A model generated the notes under the pieces. It worked only from the letters and a program-made list of their open reading frames with translations, was not told the DNA's origin and searched no databases. Positions 1-5,074 of a stretch of DNA of 6,328 nucleotides are shown one piece after another; the stretch's first letter is position 1; every line of letters starts with the position of its first letter. The stretch is from JANYHY01 sp043784605 (GTDB taxonomy: Bacteria > Myxococcota_A > Polyangia > Polyangiales > Polyangiaceae), in NCBI GenBank assembly GCA_043784605.1, contig JAYVYD010000004.1, positions 1-6,328 of the forward strand, in the 5' to 3' direction. The translations under genes and the position numbers were made by a program.

Positions 1-10
1 GTCGTTCGGC

Positions 11-496
11 ATGACCTCCAAAATTTCGAAGCTCTTCCTCCTTGCCGCCCTTGGACTCCTCGCGGCGGCGCCCGCTTGCACTGCCAACGTCCACGACAAC
101 ACGATCAACATCACCGATCCGAAGGTCTCGTTCGACACCGGCGTGAACAACGGCGACGTCAAGCCCGATCAGGATCTACCAATGACGGTCACGGCGACCA
201 ACGTCTACCTCGTCGACCCGAAGGCCACGCCGCCGGCGGACCACGTGTCGGACGCAGGGCACCTTCAGTTCTACTTCGACAGCGTGGACTCGGCGCCGAT
301 CATGATCACCGCGCAGGTGAAGGTCACCGTTCGCGTCCCGACGGCTGCGACGAAGGGCCCGCACAAGATGATCTGCCGCATTCACAAGCACGACGGCACG
401 CCAACCGCCGCCATCTTCGAGGTCAACATCACGGTGAACGTGACGATTGGCGCGACGGACGCGGGGATGCCTGTCCTCGACGCCGCAATCGATTGA
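11..496 (+). CDS. Hypothetical secreted lipoprotein
   Basis: 161 residues. The start is a short basic N-region (MTSKISK), a hydrophobic core at residues 8-20 and a lipobox-like APAC ending at Cys23, so export and lipid attachment at Cys23 are expected. The mature part is rich in Thr, Val, Asp and Asn, with alternating hydrophobic strands such as VKVTVRV (103-109) and EVNITVNVTI (137-146), which suggests a small beta-sandwich or Ig-like fold. A single later Cys (122) sits in HKMICRIHKHDG, whose His residues could bind metal, but this is inference. I do not recognise a named family. Only 10 bases lie upstream in the window, so no ribosome binding site can be judged; the ATG is chosen because the signal peptide follows it directly. 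A GC hairpin follows the stop codon by 12 bases. Confidence 0.8.
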   Translation: MTSKISKLFLLAALGLLAAAPACTANVHDNTINITDPKVSFDTGVNNGDVKPDQDLPMTVTATNVYLVDPKATPPADHVSDAGHLQFYFDSVDSAPIMITAQVKVTVRVPTAATKGPHKMICRIHKHDGTPTAAIFEVNITVNVTIGATDAGMPVLDAAID

Positions 497-508
497 CGTC
501 GCTACCCC

Positions 509-528
509 CCCCAGGCCCCGACCTGGGG
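509..528 (+). terminator. GC hairpin after the lipoprotein gene, possible terminator
   Basis: A perfect 7-bp stem CCCCAGG (509-515) / CCTGGGG (522-528) encloses the loop CCCCGA. It starts 12 bases after the lipoprotein stop codon. No T-run follows, so it is not a textbook intrinsic terminator; it may slow polymerase or protect the 3' end of the transcript. It also lies just ahead of the ribosome binding site of the cupin remnant. Confidence 0.4.
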
Positions 529-534
529 CCCAAC

Positions 535-538
535 CGAG
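535..538 (+). promoter_or_regulatory. Ribosome binding site of the cupin remnant
   Basis: GAGG sits 8 bases before the ATG at 547. This intact signal fixes the start of the truncated cupin gene and shows that its 5' end is original. Confidence 0.55.
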
Positions 539-546
539 GTGTCGCC

Positions 547-723
547 ATGGCAGGCTTCGTCGAAGACATCGAACGGCTCGTCGGGAAAAATTCGGAGTTT
601 CGCCGCGTGCTCTACACGGCGAAGAACTGTCAGCTCGTCATCATGGCGCTGAAGCCCCAAGAAGAGATTGGTACCGAGGTGGAGCGTAGGAAAATCAAAG
701 CGGTTTCTCCGGGACTCGACTGA
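547..723 (+). pseudogene. Truncated cupin-domain protein, N-terminal fragment
   Basis: The 58-residue reading frame begins MAGFVEDIERL, then FRRVLYTAKNCQLVIMALKP and EEIGTEV. This matches from memory the start of the widespread single-domain cupin proteins that begin M(K/A)G(F/Y)V.(D/N)IE and continue VLYTAKHSQLVLMSLKPGEEIGEEVH. In that family the EEIG.EV stretch is followed by the His-containing metal site and the rest of the barrel, over 100 residues in all. Here similarity stops at about residue 45 (base ~681). The next 13 codons are unrelated and end at TGA 721-723. All metal ligands are therefore missing and the gene should be non-functional. The break lies about 118 bases before repeat copy 1, consistent with a rearrangement that joined foreign DNA to the cupin gene. 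Confidence 0.75.
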
Positions 724-798
724 ACGGAAGGCGCGGGCTTGAGAGCGTTGGGATGTATGTGGACGGAACTCGGGGTTTGGGCCGACGACATTTCGTGC
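682..798. other. Junction segment between cupin remnant and repeat copy 1
   Basis: This stretch runs from the cupin break to the first base shared with the second repeat copy. I find no convincing coding frame, transfer RNA or terminal inverted repeat. Short reading frames crossing it on the minus strand are shadows of high GC content. It could be the far end of the inserted DNA or remains of another intergenic region. Confidence 0.4.
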
Positions 799-870
799 CG
801 ACTTTGGCCCCATTGTCGGTAGCAAGACGGGGCCTCGACCGCGACCCGTCGCGCGTCTAAGCAGCCTCGT

Positions 871-897
871 CGCCGAAGGCGGCTCTCCTGAGGAGCC
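871..897. other. Double hairpin in repeat copy 1
   Basis: Two small adjoining stems: CGCC-GAA-GGCG at 871-881, and GGCTC (881-885) pairing with GAGCC (893-897) around a 7-base loop, or alternatively CTCC-TGA-GGAG. The same bases occur unchanged in copy 2 at 2783-2809. Confidence 0.4.
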
Positions 898-958
898 CCG
901 AGAAAAACAGCCCGATGGAAAGATAGTGAGCATGGTGTCCTCCATCCGTCGAGATGCA

Positions 959-981
959 GCGCGCATGCGGTGACTGCGCGC
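959..981. other. GCGCGCA/TGCGCGC stem-loop in repeat copy 1
   Basis: A perfect 7-bp stem (959-965 with 975-981) encloses the 9-base loop TGCGGTGAC. Copy 2 keeps the whole stem and loop at 2872-2894, while the base directly after it differs between copies. This could be a structured RNA or protein-binding element; its function is unknown. Confidence 0.4.
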
Positions 982-1256
982 GGCGTCCTTTCCCACGAAG
1001 TGGTGGAACAGAAGTGAGGCACACGCGCGACGTGTGGCGGACCTGCCGAGGGGTATGTGCGCTCTCGGAGGGTCCGACGGCGGCGCCCGCGCGAACGTAG
1101 ACCTGGGCCTTGGCCGGAATGTTGATGTCCGAGATCAGAGGACCAGACAGACCGCATACGCTTGGCCCGATCGGAGAGCTAGAGAAGCTGGGCTCCGCCT
1201 CAACAATCGTCAAGCGGGGCTTGTGTTCGCGGCGTCAAAGTCTATTGTCGAAATTT

Positions 1257-2429
1257 ATGCTGCAAGATTTCATTACGGCGAATCGGGAAGACATCTTGGA
1301 TCGCATGCGAGAGCGTGTTGCCGGGAGAAACGCTCCACTCGCGACAGAAGTAGAACTCAAAGGCGTTCCCGTATTCTTCGATCAGTTGTGCGAGGCGTTG
1401 CGCAAGGCCACGGCGAACGAGAACGCCGACCAGCGCGAAATTCAAGTCACAGCGAGTCAGCGCGGCACTGATCTTTTTCACCAAGGGCTGACAGTCGCGC
1501 AGGTCGTTCACGACTACGGTGATCTTTGCCAGGTCATCACGTCACTCGCGGTCGACCAAGACGCGAGCATCCCACCGGGTGAGTTTCGAACACTCAATCT
1601 TTGCCTCGATGACGCCATCGCTGGCGCAGTGGCGGGTTACGCCGAGCAGCGCGAACGATCCATCTCTGATGCAGGCACCGAACGGCTGGGCGCCCTCGCT
1701 CACGAGATGCGTAACCTCCTCAACACTGCCATCATGTCTTTCGCGAGCATCAAACGGGGAGTCGTCGCTCCAGGCGGCAGCACCAGCGCGATTCACGAGC
1801 GAAGTCTGTTGCGACTCAACACACTAATCGATTGCTCACTCGCAGACGTGCGGCTCGACGCAGGCATGCAAAACCTGGAGCGAGTCCCTCTCTGGGAGAT
1901 CATCGAAGAAGTAGAGATCGGCGCCACGATGGTCGCTCAAACGCGAGACATCCAGTTCGCAGTGAGCACGACGGATCATGCCCTCTTCGTCGATGCCGAT
2001 CGGCAGATTCTTTGCGCAGCAGTCGCCAACTTGCTCCAAAACGCATTCAAGTTCACTCGCCCCAAGAGCATTGTCCACCTCCGCACCACCACCAGCGAAG
2101 ACCGCGTCCTCATCGAGGTCGAGGACGGATGCGGCGGTCTTCCACCCCACAATGCTGAGAGTCTGGTCCGCCCCTTCCAGCAGCAGGGGGAGAATCGAAC
2201 TGGCCTGGGCCTGGGACTCTCGATTTGCCTCAAGGCGGTCAAGGCGATCAAGGGCGAGCTTCGCATCAAAGACTTGCCTGGGCAGGGGTGCATCTTCACG
2301 ATCGATTTGCCCCTCCAACCTCCCCCTCCCACACCCATTCACGCACGTAAGCCGAAGTTGACGGCTGGGCAGTTGCCTTCGGGTGGTGGTCAGCTCACGC
2401 AATCAGCCTCTCAAAATCGCGCCGGCTAA
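1257..2429 (+). CDS. Soluble sensor histidine kinase, RsbRD-type N-terminus
   Basis: 390 residues from ATG 1257. The N-terminus MLQDFITANREDILDRM and residues to about 135 resemble the RsbRD-like input domain that opens many orphan kinases in myxobacteria. The H-box is LGALAHEMRNLLN with phospho-acceptor His149. The ATPase domain shows an N-box NLLQNAFKF (Asn262), G1 VEDGCGGLPP (Asp290), the F-box region VRPF (Phe307) and G2 NRTGLGLGLSI. There is no signal peptide or membrane helix, so it should act in the cytoplasm, autophosphorylate on His149 and pass phosphate to a receiver protein not encoded here. The ATG at 1257 is chosen because the family starts there; its ribosome binding site is weak. 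The frame is open upstream to TTG 1110 inside the repeat, but those residues do not look like the family. A proline-rich tail (PLQPPPPTP) and about 30 further residues extend past the usual end. It looks less GC-rich than the methyltransferase downstream. Confidence 0.9.
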   Translation: MLQDFITANREDILDRMRERVAGRNAPLATEVELKGVPVFFDQLCEALRKATANENADQREIQVTASQRGTDLFHQGLTVAQVVHDYGDLCQVITSLAVDQDASIPPGEFRTLNLCLDDAIAGAVAGYAEQRERSISDAGTERLGALAHEMRNLLNTAIMSFASIKRGVVAPGGSTSAIHERSLLRLNTLIDCSLADVRLDAGMQNLERVPLWEIIEEVEIGATMVAQTRDIQFAVSTTDHALFVDADRQILCAAVANLLQNAFKFTRPKSIVHLRTTTSEDRVLIEVEDGCGGLPPHNAESLVRPFQQQGENRTGLGLGLSICLKAVKAIKGELRIKDLPGQGCIFTIDLPLQPPPPTPIHARKPKLTAGQLPSGGGQLTQSASQNRAG

Positions 2430-2445
2430 CGAGCTAGCCTCTCAA
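2405..2445. repeat. 10-bp direct repeat at the convergent gene ends
   Basis: AGCCTCTCAA occurs at 2405-2414, in the last codons of the kinase, and again at 2436-2445, in the last codons of the membrane protein on the other strand. It could mark a short duplication at a junction or be chance. Confidence 0.35.
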
Positions 2446-2721
2446 CAGCATCCAGATCGAGCGCACGCCCATCGCGGCTCCGACGGCGATGAGCAAGTAG
2501 CCCATGGCGTGCACCGCGCGCTCTCGCGTTTTAGGCGAAATGTGTTTACCGATTTTTTTGACGATCGCAAGCAGCACGAAAAACCGGGCGATGACTCCAC
2601 ATGCTGCGCCGATGGCGACGGGAATCGCTTGGAGCAAACCAAACGCGAGCAGACCTGCGCCGTGCAACGCTGCGATGACCGCCGTCCAAGAGACGAGCAA
2701 TGTTGGATCGACTTTGGCCAA
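2434..2721 (-). CDS. Small three-helix membrane protein, hypothetical
   Basis: 95 residues from TTG 2721. Three hydrophobic segments can be seen: about residues 8-28 (LLVSWTAVIAALHGAGLLAFG), 30-54 and 73-93. They are separated by a basic loop, KKIGKHISPKTRER, which probably faces the cytoplasm. It is an inner-membrane protein of unknown function; I recognise no family. The start is uncertain: no in-frame ATG or GTG exists near the N-terminus, TTG 2721 lacks a clear ribosome binding site, and the frame stays open upstream through repeat copy 2 to a TGA near 3046-3048. The upstream residues ALEARLALDRQLAKVDPTLL look compatible with real protein, so the true protein may begin inside the repeat. 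The gene converges on the histidine kinase, 4 bases apart. Copy 1 of the repeat holds a frameshifted relic of its 5' edge. Confidence 0.6.
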   Translation of the reverse strand: MAKVDPTLLVSWTAVIAALHGAGLLAFGLLQAIPVAIGAACGVIARFFVLLAIVKKIGKHISPKTRERAVHAMGYLLIAVGAAMGVRSIWMLLRG

Positions 2722-2782
2722 TTGTCGGTCGAGAGCAAGACGGGCCTCGAGCGCGACCCGTCGCGCGTCTAAGCAGCCTCGT

Positions 2783-2809
2783 CGCCGAAGGCGGCTCTCC
2801 TGAGGAGCC
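2783..2809. other. Double hairpin in repeat copy 2
   Basis: CGCCGAAGGCG (2783-2793) and the GGCTC/GAGCC stem (2793-2809), identical to those in copy 1. On the minus strand they lie about 60-90 bases ahead of TTG 2721, so they could fall in the leader RNA of the membrane-protein gene. Confidence 0.4.
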
Positions 2810-2871
2810 CCGAGAATGAACAGCCCGATGGAAAGATAGTGAGCATGCTGTCCTCCGTCCGTCGAGATGCA

Positions 2872-2894
2872 GCGCGCATGCGGTGACTGCGCGC
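2872..2894. other. GCGCGCA/TGCGCGC stem-loop in repeat copy 2
   Basis: A perfect 7-bp stem (2872-2878 with 2888-2894) around TGCGGTGAC, unchanged from copy 1. Confidence 0.4.
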
Positions 2895-3082
2895 CGCGTC
2901 CTTTCCCACGAAGTGGTGGAACAGAAGTGAGGCACGCGCGACGTGTGGCGGATCTGCCGAGGGGTATGTGCGCTCTCGGAGGGTCCGACGGCGGCGCCCG
3001 CGCGAACGTAGACCTGGGTCTTGGCCAGAATGTTGCTCTCCGAGATCAGAGGACCAGACAGACCGCATACGCTTGGCCCGAT

Positions 3083-3086
3083 CGGA
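3083..3086 (+). promoter_or_regulatory. Repeat-encoded ribosome binding site of the methyltransferase
   Basis: GGAG lies 6 bases before GTG 3093 and sits entirely within repeat copy 2. This spacing decides the GTG start over the TTG at 3021 further upstream in the same frame. Confidence 0.6.
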
Positions 3087-3092
3087 GAGCTA

Positions 3093-3965
3093 GTGAACGG
3101 CTTCAGTGAATCCAACGAACACGAACACGAACACGCGCACGAACCGGACGGCCTGCCGGAGTACGACAACCAGCTGTCGGGCTTTCATCGCGCCTTCGAG
3201 CCCGAGCTTCATAAAATTCTGAGCGGCTTGCCGCTCACGCCGTCGATGAGGGTGCTCGATCTCGCCTGTGGCGACGGCTTCTACACTCGCCGCATCGCCG
3301 ATCGCCTGGGGCCAGGCGGCTCGGTCACCGGCGTCGACCTCAACCTCGCCTACCTCGCCGCGGCAGAGCACGAGGCGATGCGGCACTCCGGTCCGGCTAC
3401 GATCGACTTCGTCGAGGCGTCCTTCGATCAGCTGCCGTTTCCCGATGCCACGTTCGACTTCGTGTGGTGCGCGCAGAGCTTCTACAGCCTCCCTGAGCCC
3501 GTCGTCGTCCTCGGACACCTGGCGAGGGTCCTCCGGCCCGGCGGCGTCGTCGCGGTGTTGGAGAACGACACGATGCACCAGGTGTTCTTGCCGTGGCCGG
3601 TGAGCCTGGAGCTGCCGCTGCGCGAGGCGGAGCTGCGCGCGCTCTCCCTGGAGACGCGCAACCCGAGCAAGTACTACATCGGTCGCCGGCTGCCCGCGGT
3701 CTTCGCGTCGGCCGGTCTGCAGCCGCTCCAGATGGCGACGCGGACGATCGACCGGCAGGCCCCCTTTGGCGAAGCCGAGCGAGCCCTCTTGCAGAGCTAT
3801 CTGGAGGAGCTCGAGGCTCGCGTCGCTCCGTTCCTCGACGCTGCCCGGCTCCATCAGCTCCGGGAGCTCGTGAATCCGAGCTCCCCGCGGCACCTGCTTC
3901 GCGAGCCCTACCTCACGATGACCTGGCTCAACGTCCTGGCCATCGGCCGCAAGCCGGCTCACTAA
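3093..3965 (+). CDS. Class I SAM-dependent methyltransferase
   Basis: 290 residues from GTG 3093. After a His/Glu-rich start (EHEHEHAHE, residues 9-17) and the family-like LPEYDNQLSGFHRAFEPEL, the Rossmann core shows motif I VLDLACGDG (54-62), the acidic ribose-binding Asp82 in VTGVDLN, motif II FDFVWCAQSFY (121-131) and motif III LRPGGVVAVLEND (147-159). It should transfer a methyl group from S-adenosylmethionine to a small molecule in the cytoplasm, in the general style of UbiE/Methyltransf_11 enzymes; the substrate cannot be read. The frame is open up to TTG 3021, but those residues come from the repeat, and a well-placed GGAG supports GTG 3093. It is followed with a 1-base gap by the oxidoreductase, so the two are probably cotranscribed and translationally coupled. 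Confidence 0.85.
   Translation: MNGFSESNEHEHEHAHEPDGLPEYDNQLSGFHRAFEPELHKILSGLPLTPSMRVLDLACGDGFYTRRIADRLGPGGSVTGVDLNLAYLAAAEHEAMRHSGPATIDFVEASFDQLPFPDATFDFVWCAQSFYSLPEPVVVLGHLARVLRPGGVVAVLENDTMHQVFLPWPVSLELPLREAELRALSLETRNPSKYYIGRRLPAVFASAGLQPLQMATRTIDRQAPFGEAERALLQSYLEELEARVAPFLDAARLHQLRELVNPSSPRHLLREPYLTMTWLNVLAIGRKPAH
3116..3133 (+). repeat. Three tandem CGAACA hexamers in the methyltransferase start
   Basis: CGAACA occurs three times in a row and encodes part of the alternating Glu-His stretch. Loss or gain of a unit would change the number of Glu-His pairs without shifting the frame. Confidence 0.6.
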
Positions 3966-3966
3966 G

Positions 3967-4737
3967 ATGCCCGCGCTCGGACCCCCGCTCCTCGCTGCTG
4001 CTTCACGGCTCATCGAGCACCTCGCCCGCAAGAAGGACGTGTTGCTTCTCACGACCAGCAACCGGTACGTGAAGCACGAGTGGGACGTCCCCAAGACGAC
4101 GCAGCTGGCGCGGCGCATCGCGGAGGAGCTCGAGGGGCGCACGCGGGTGAAGGTGCTCGACGTCGCCAGCCTGCGAATTCACACCTGCGAAGGGAACATC
4201 AGCGGCGGGCGCGGCAACAACTGCGGCGTGAAGGACGCGAAGCTGCCCGACAAGCGCAAGAATCCCACCGGGCATCATCGCTGCTGGGCGTCCATCAACA
4301 ACGCGGACGACGAGCTCTACAAAATCAGCCGCGCGCTGTTCCGCTCCCATGCTGTGGTCTTCTTCGTGTCGGTTCGATGGGGGCAGACCAACAGCGTGTA
4401 CCAGCGCCTGTTCGAGCGCCTCAGCTGGATCGAGAATCGGATCACGTCGCTCGGGGAAAAACCGATTCCTCAGTTGAAGAGGCTCGAGGCGGGGATCGTT
4501 CTGTTCGGACACAACTGGAACGATCAGCAGGTCATGAAGACCCAGATGAAGAACTTCGAGTGGTTCGGATGGAAGGCCCCGGACGCGCTCAGCTTCAACT
4601 GGCAGTACACGAGCGACGCCGAAGAGGAGTCCCGGCAGTCCTACTGCGACGCCATCGAAGACTTCCGTAAGCTCGTGCCGCTCCGAATTCGGCGCGGCGC
4701 GGCCGACACCACGCGTCGCGCGCGCATGCTCACGTGA
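3967..4737 (+). CDS. Flavodoxin-family NAD(P)H-dependent oxidoreductase
   Basis: 256 residues. The core begins KKDVLLLTTSNR (22-33), a first beta strand and phosphate-binding loop typical of the flavodoxin/NADPH-dependent FMN reductase fold. HHRCWASINNADDELYKI (103-120), VVFFVSVRWGQTNSVYQ (130-146) and FNWQYTSDAEEE (210-221) match a recognisable subgroup of this family. It should bind FMN and pass electrons from NAD(P)H to an unknown acceptor. Cys74, Cys86 and Cys106 in a Gly/Asn-rich segment could be redox-active or metal-binding, which is inference. The ATG at 3967 follows the methyltransferase stop by one base (TAAG-ATG), so coupling is likely. About 20 residues precede the usual family start, so a start further in cannot be excluded. 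Its stop codon lies in the 5' arm of a hairpin that also holds the next gene's start. Confidence 0.85.
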   Translation: MPALGPPLLAAASRLIEHLARKKDVLLLTTSNRYVKHEWDVPKTTQLARRIAEELEGRTRVKVLDVASLRIHTCEGNISGGRGNNCGVKDAKLPDKRKNPTGHHRCWASINNADDELYKISRALFRSHAVVFFVSVRWGQTNSVYQRLFERLSWIENRITSLGEKPIPQLKRLEAGIVLFGHNWNDQQVMKTQMKNFEWFGWKAPDALSFNWQYTSDAEEESRQSYCDAIEDFRKLVPLRIRRGAADTTRRARMLT

Positions 4738-4750
4738 GGGACGTCACGTG
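4731..4750 (+). promoter_or_regulatory. Stop/start hairpin between oxidoreductase and CPBP-like gene
   Basis: A perfect 7-bp stem CACGTGA (4731-4737) / TCACGTG (4744-4750) with the loop GGGACG. The 5' arm ends with the TGA stop of the oxidoreductase, the Shine-Dalgarno-like GAGGGA (4736-4741) reaches into the loop, and the 3' arm ends with the GTG start of the next gene. A ribosome finishing the upstream gene would open it, which suggests translational coupling. Confidence 0.5.
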
Positions 4751-5026
4751 GTCGTCGTCGTTGCGGAAGAAGTGCTGTGGCGGGGGGCCTTCATTGGCGC
4801 TGGGTCACGCCTCGTTCCGCGACGCGTGGCGGCAATTTTGTCCGTTGTCACATATGCCGCCGTGCAACTGGGCACCGGCTCCTGGGTGGTCGTGCTCGCC
4901 GCGCTCGTGTGCGGAGCGTTCTGGAGCACGGAGCGCCTCGTAACGGGCTCGCTCGTCGCTTCGCTCGTGTCGCACGCGATCTGGACCTTCGCCATCATCC
5001 ACTTCTATCCGGTCACCGCCTCCTGA
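4748..5026 (+). CDS. CPBP-family intramembrane protease-like protein, short (C-terminal half)
   Basis: 92 residues from GTG 4748. EEVLWRGAF (7-15) carries the E-E-x-x-x-R motif of CPBP (Abi) glutamic intramembrane proteases. VLAALVCGAFW (49-59) and LVASLVSHAIWTF (69-81), with His76, match the last conserved membrane helices. Normally several membrane helices precede the EExxxR motif; here they are absent, as the start is six residues before it. The usual second motif has a His where this protein appears to have Gln40 (YAAVQLGTG). It is therefore a 5'-truncated remnant or a reduced protein, probably without protease activity. A GAGGGA ribosome binding site overlapping the preceding stop argues that it may still be translated. 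Membership of the family is fairly sure; function is not. Confidence 0.65.
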   Translation: MVVVVAEEVLWRGAFIGAGSRLVPRRVAAILSVVTYAAVQLGTGSWVVVLAALVCGAFWSTERLVTGSLVASLVSHAIWTFAIIHFYPVTAS

Positions 5027-5042
5027 GCGTGCGCGCGCACGC
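5027..5042. promoter_or_regulatory. 16-bp perfect palindrome between genes
   Basis: GCGTGCGCGCGCACGC reads the same on both strands and begins at the base after the CPBP-like stop codon, 33 bases before the next start. It can form a 6-bp stem with a 4-base loop, or serve as a dimeric protein-binding site. No T-run follows, so an intrinsic terminator is doubtful. Confidence 0.45.
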
Positions 5043-5062
5043 ATCCTGCAAACGAGCAGTGC

Positions 5063-5067
5063 GGAGG
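5063..5067 (+). promoter_or_regulatory. Ribosome binding site of the PNPOx-family gene
   Basis: GGAGG lies 7 bases before ATG 5075, the strongest ribosome binding site in the window, and it fixes the start. Confidence 0.7.
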
Positions 5068-5074
5068 TTCTAAA

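Larger units (their letters stand above)
799..1182. repeat. Long direct repeat, copy 1 (~384 bp)
   Basis: This matches 2709-3093 in the same orientation. From 841 to 1182 I count about nine substitutions, one 1-base and one 2-base indel, or roughly 97% identity. The left 40 bases have more indels: an extra base at the CCCC and GGGG runs and 4 bases missing after GTCGGT. In the frame open on the minus strand, the five substitution sites compared in the right half all change amino acids, and the indels shift every frame, so this is unlikely to be conserved coding sequence. It contains hairpins at 871-897 and 959-981 that are kept in both copies. The left edge corresponds to DNA upstream of and just inside the membrane-protein gene next to copy 2, so copy 1 carries a decayed version of that gene's edge. 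The histidine kinase follows on the right. Confidence 0.9.
2709..3093. repeat. Long direct repeat, copy 2 (~385 bp)
   Basis: The second copy of the repeat at 799-1182, with starts 1910 bases apart. Its left end overlaps the first few codons of the small membrane protein (minus strand). Its right end, CGGAGAGCTAG, carries the ribosome binding site of the methyltransferase and the first base of its GTG start. Copy 2 thus works as a divergent intergenic region between two genes. Copy 1 has the same GGAGAG but reads GAG where copy 2 reads GTG, so no start is formed there. Reading frames inside the repeat have no family resemblance that I can see. Confidence 0.9.

Noticed and set aside
76..546. 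Plus-strand frame overlapping the lipoprotein and leading into the cupin remnant
   Set aside because: It is Arg/His/Gly-rich nonsense out of frame with the lipoprotein; only the part from ATG 547 resembles a known family.
857..1213. Minus-strand frame through repeat copy 1, with protein-like stretch INIPAKAQVYVRAGAAVGPS
   Set aside because: The substitutions compared with copy 2 in the right half of the repeat change amino acids in this frame, and indels shift it further along. No family is recognised, so it is more likely a GC-driven open frame.
1110..1256. Upstream extension of the histidine kinase to TTG 1110
   Set aside because: The added 49 residues come mostly from the repeat and do not resemble the family N-terminus, which starts at MLQDF (1257).
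3021..3092. Upstream extension of the methyltransferase to TTG 3021
   Set aside because: GTG 3093 has a GGAG at suitable spacing, and family members start close to the His/Glu-rich tract.
799..3093. Composite transposon or integron cassette bounded by the long repeats
   Set aside because: No transposase or integrase frame, terminal inverted repeats or attC-like fold were seen in or next to the repeats.
3090..4142. Long minus-strand open frame opposite the methyltransferase
   Set aside because: It is a shadow of the GC-rich methyltransferase gene, Arg/Glu-rich with no recognisable domain, while the plus strand has clear motifs.
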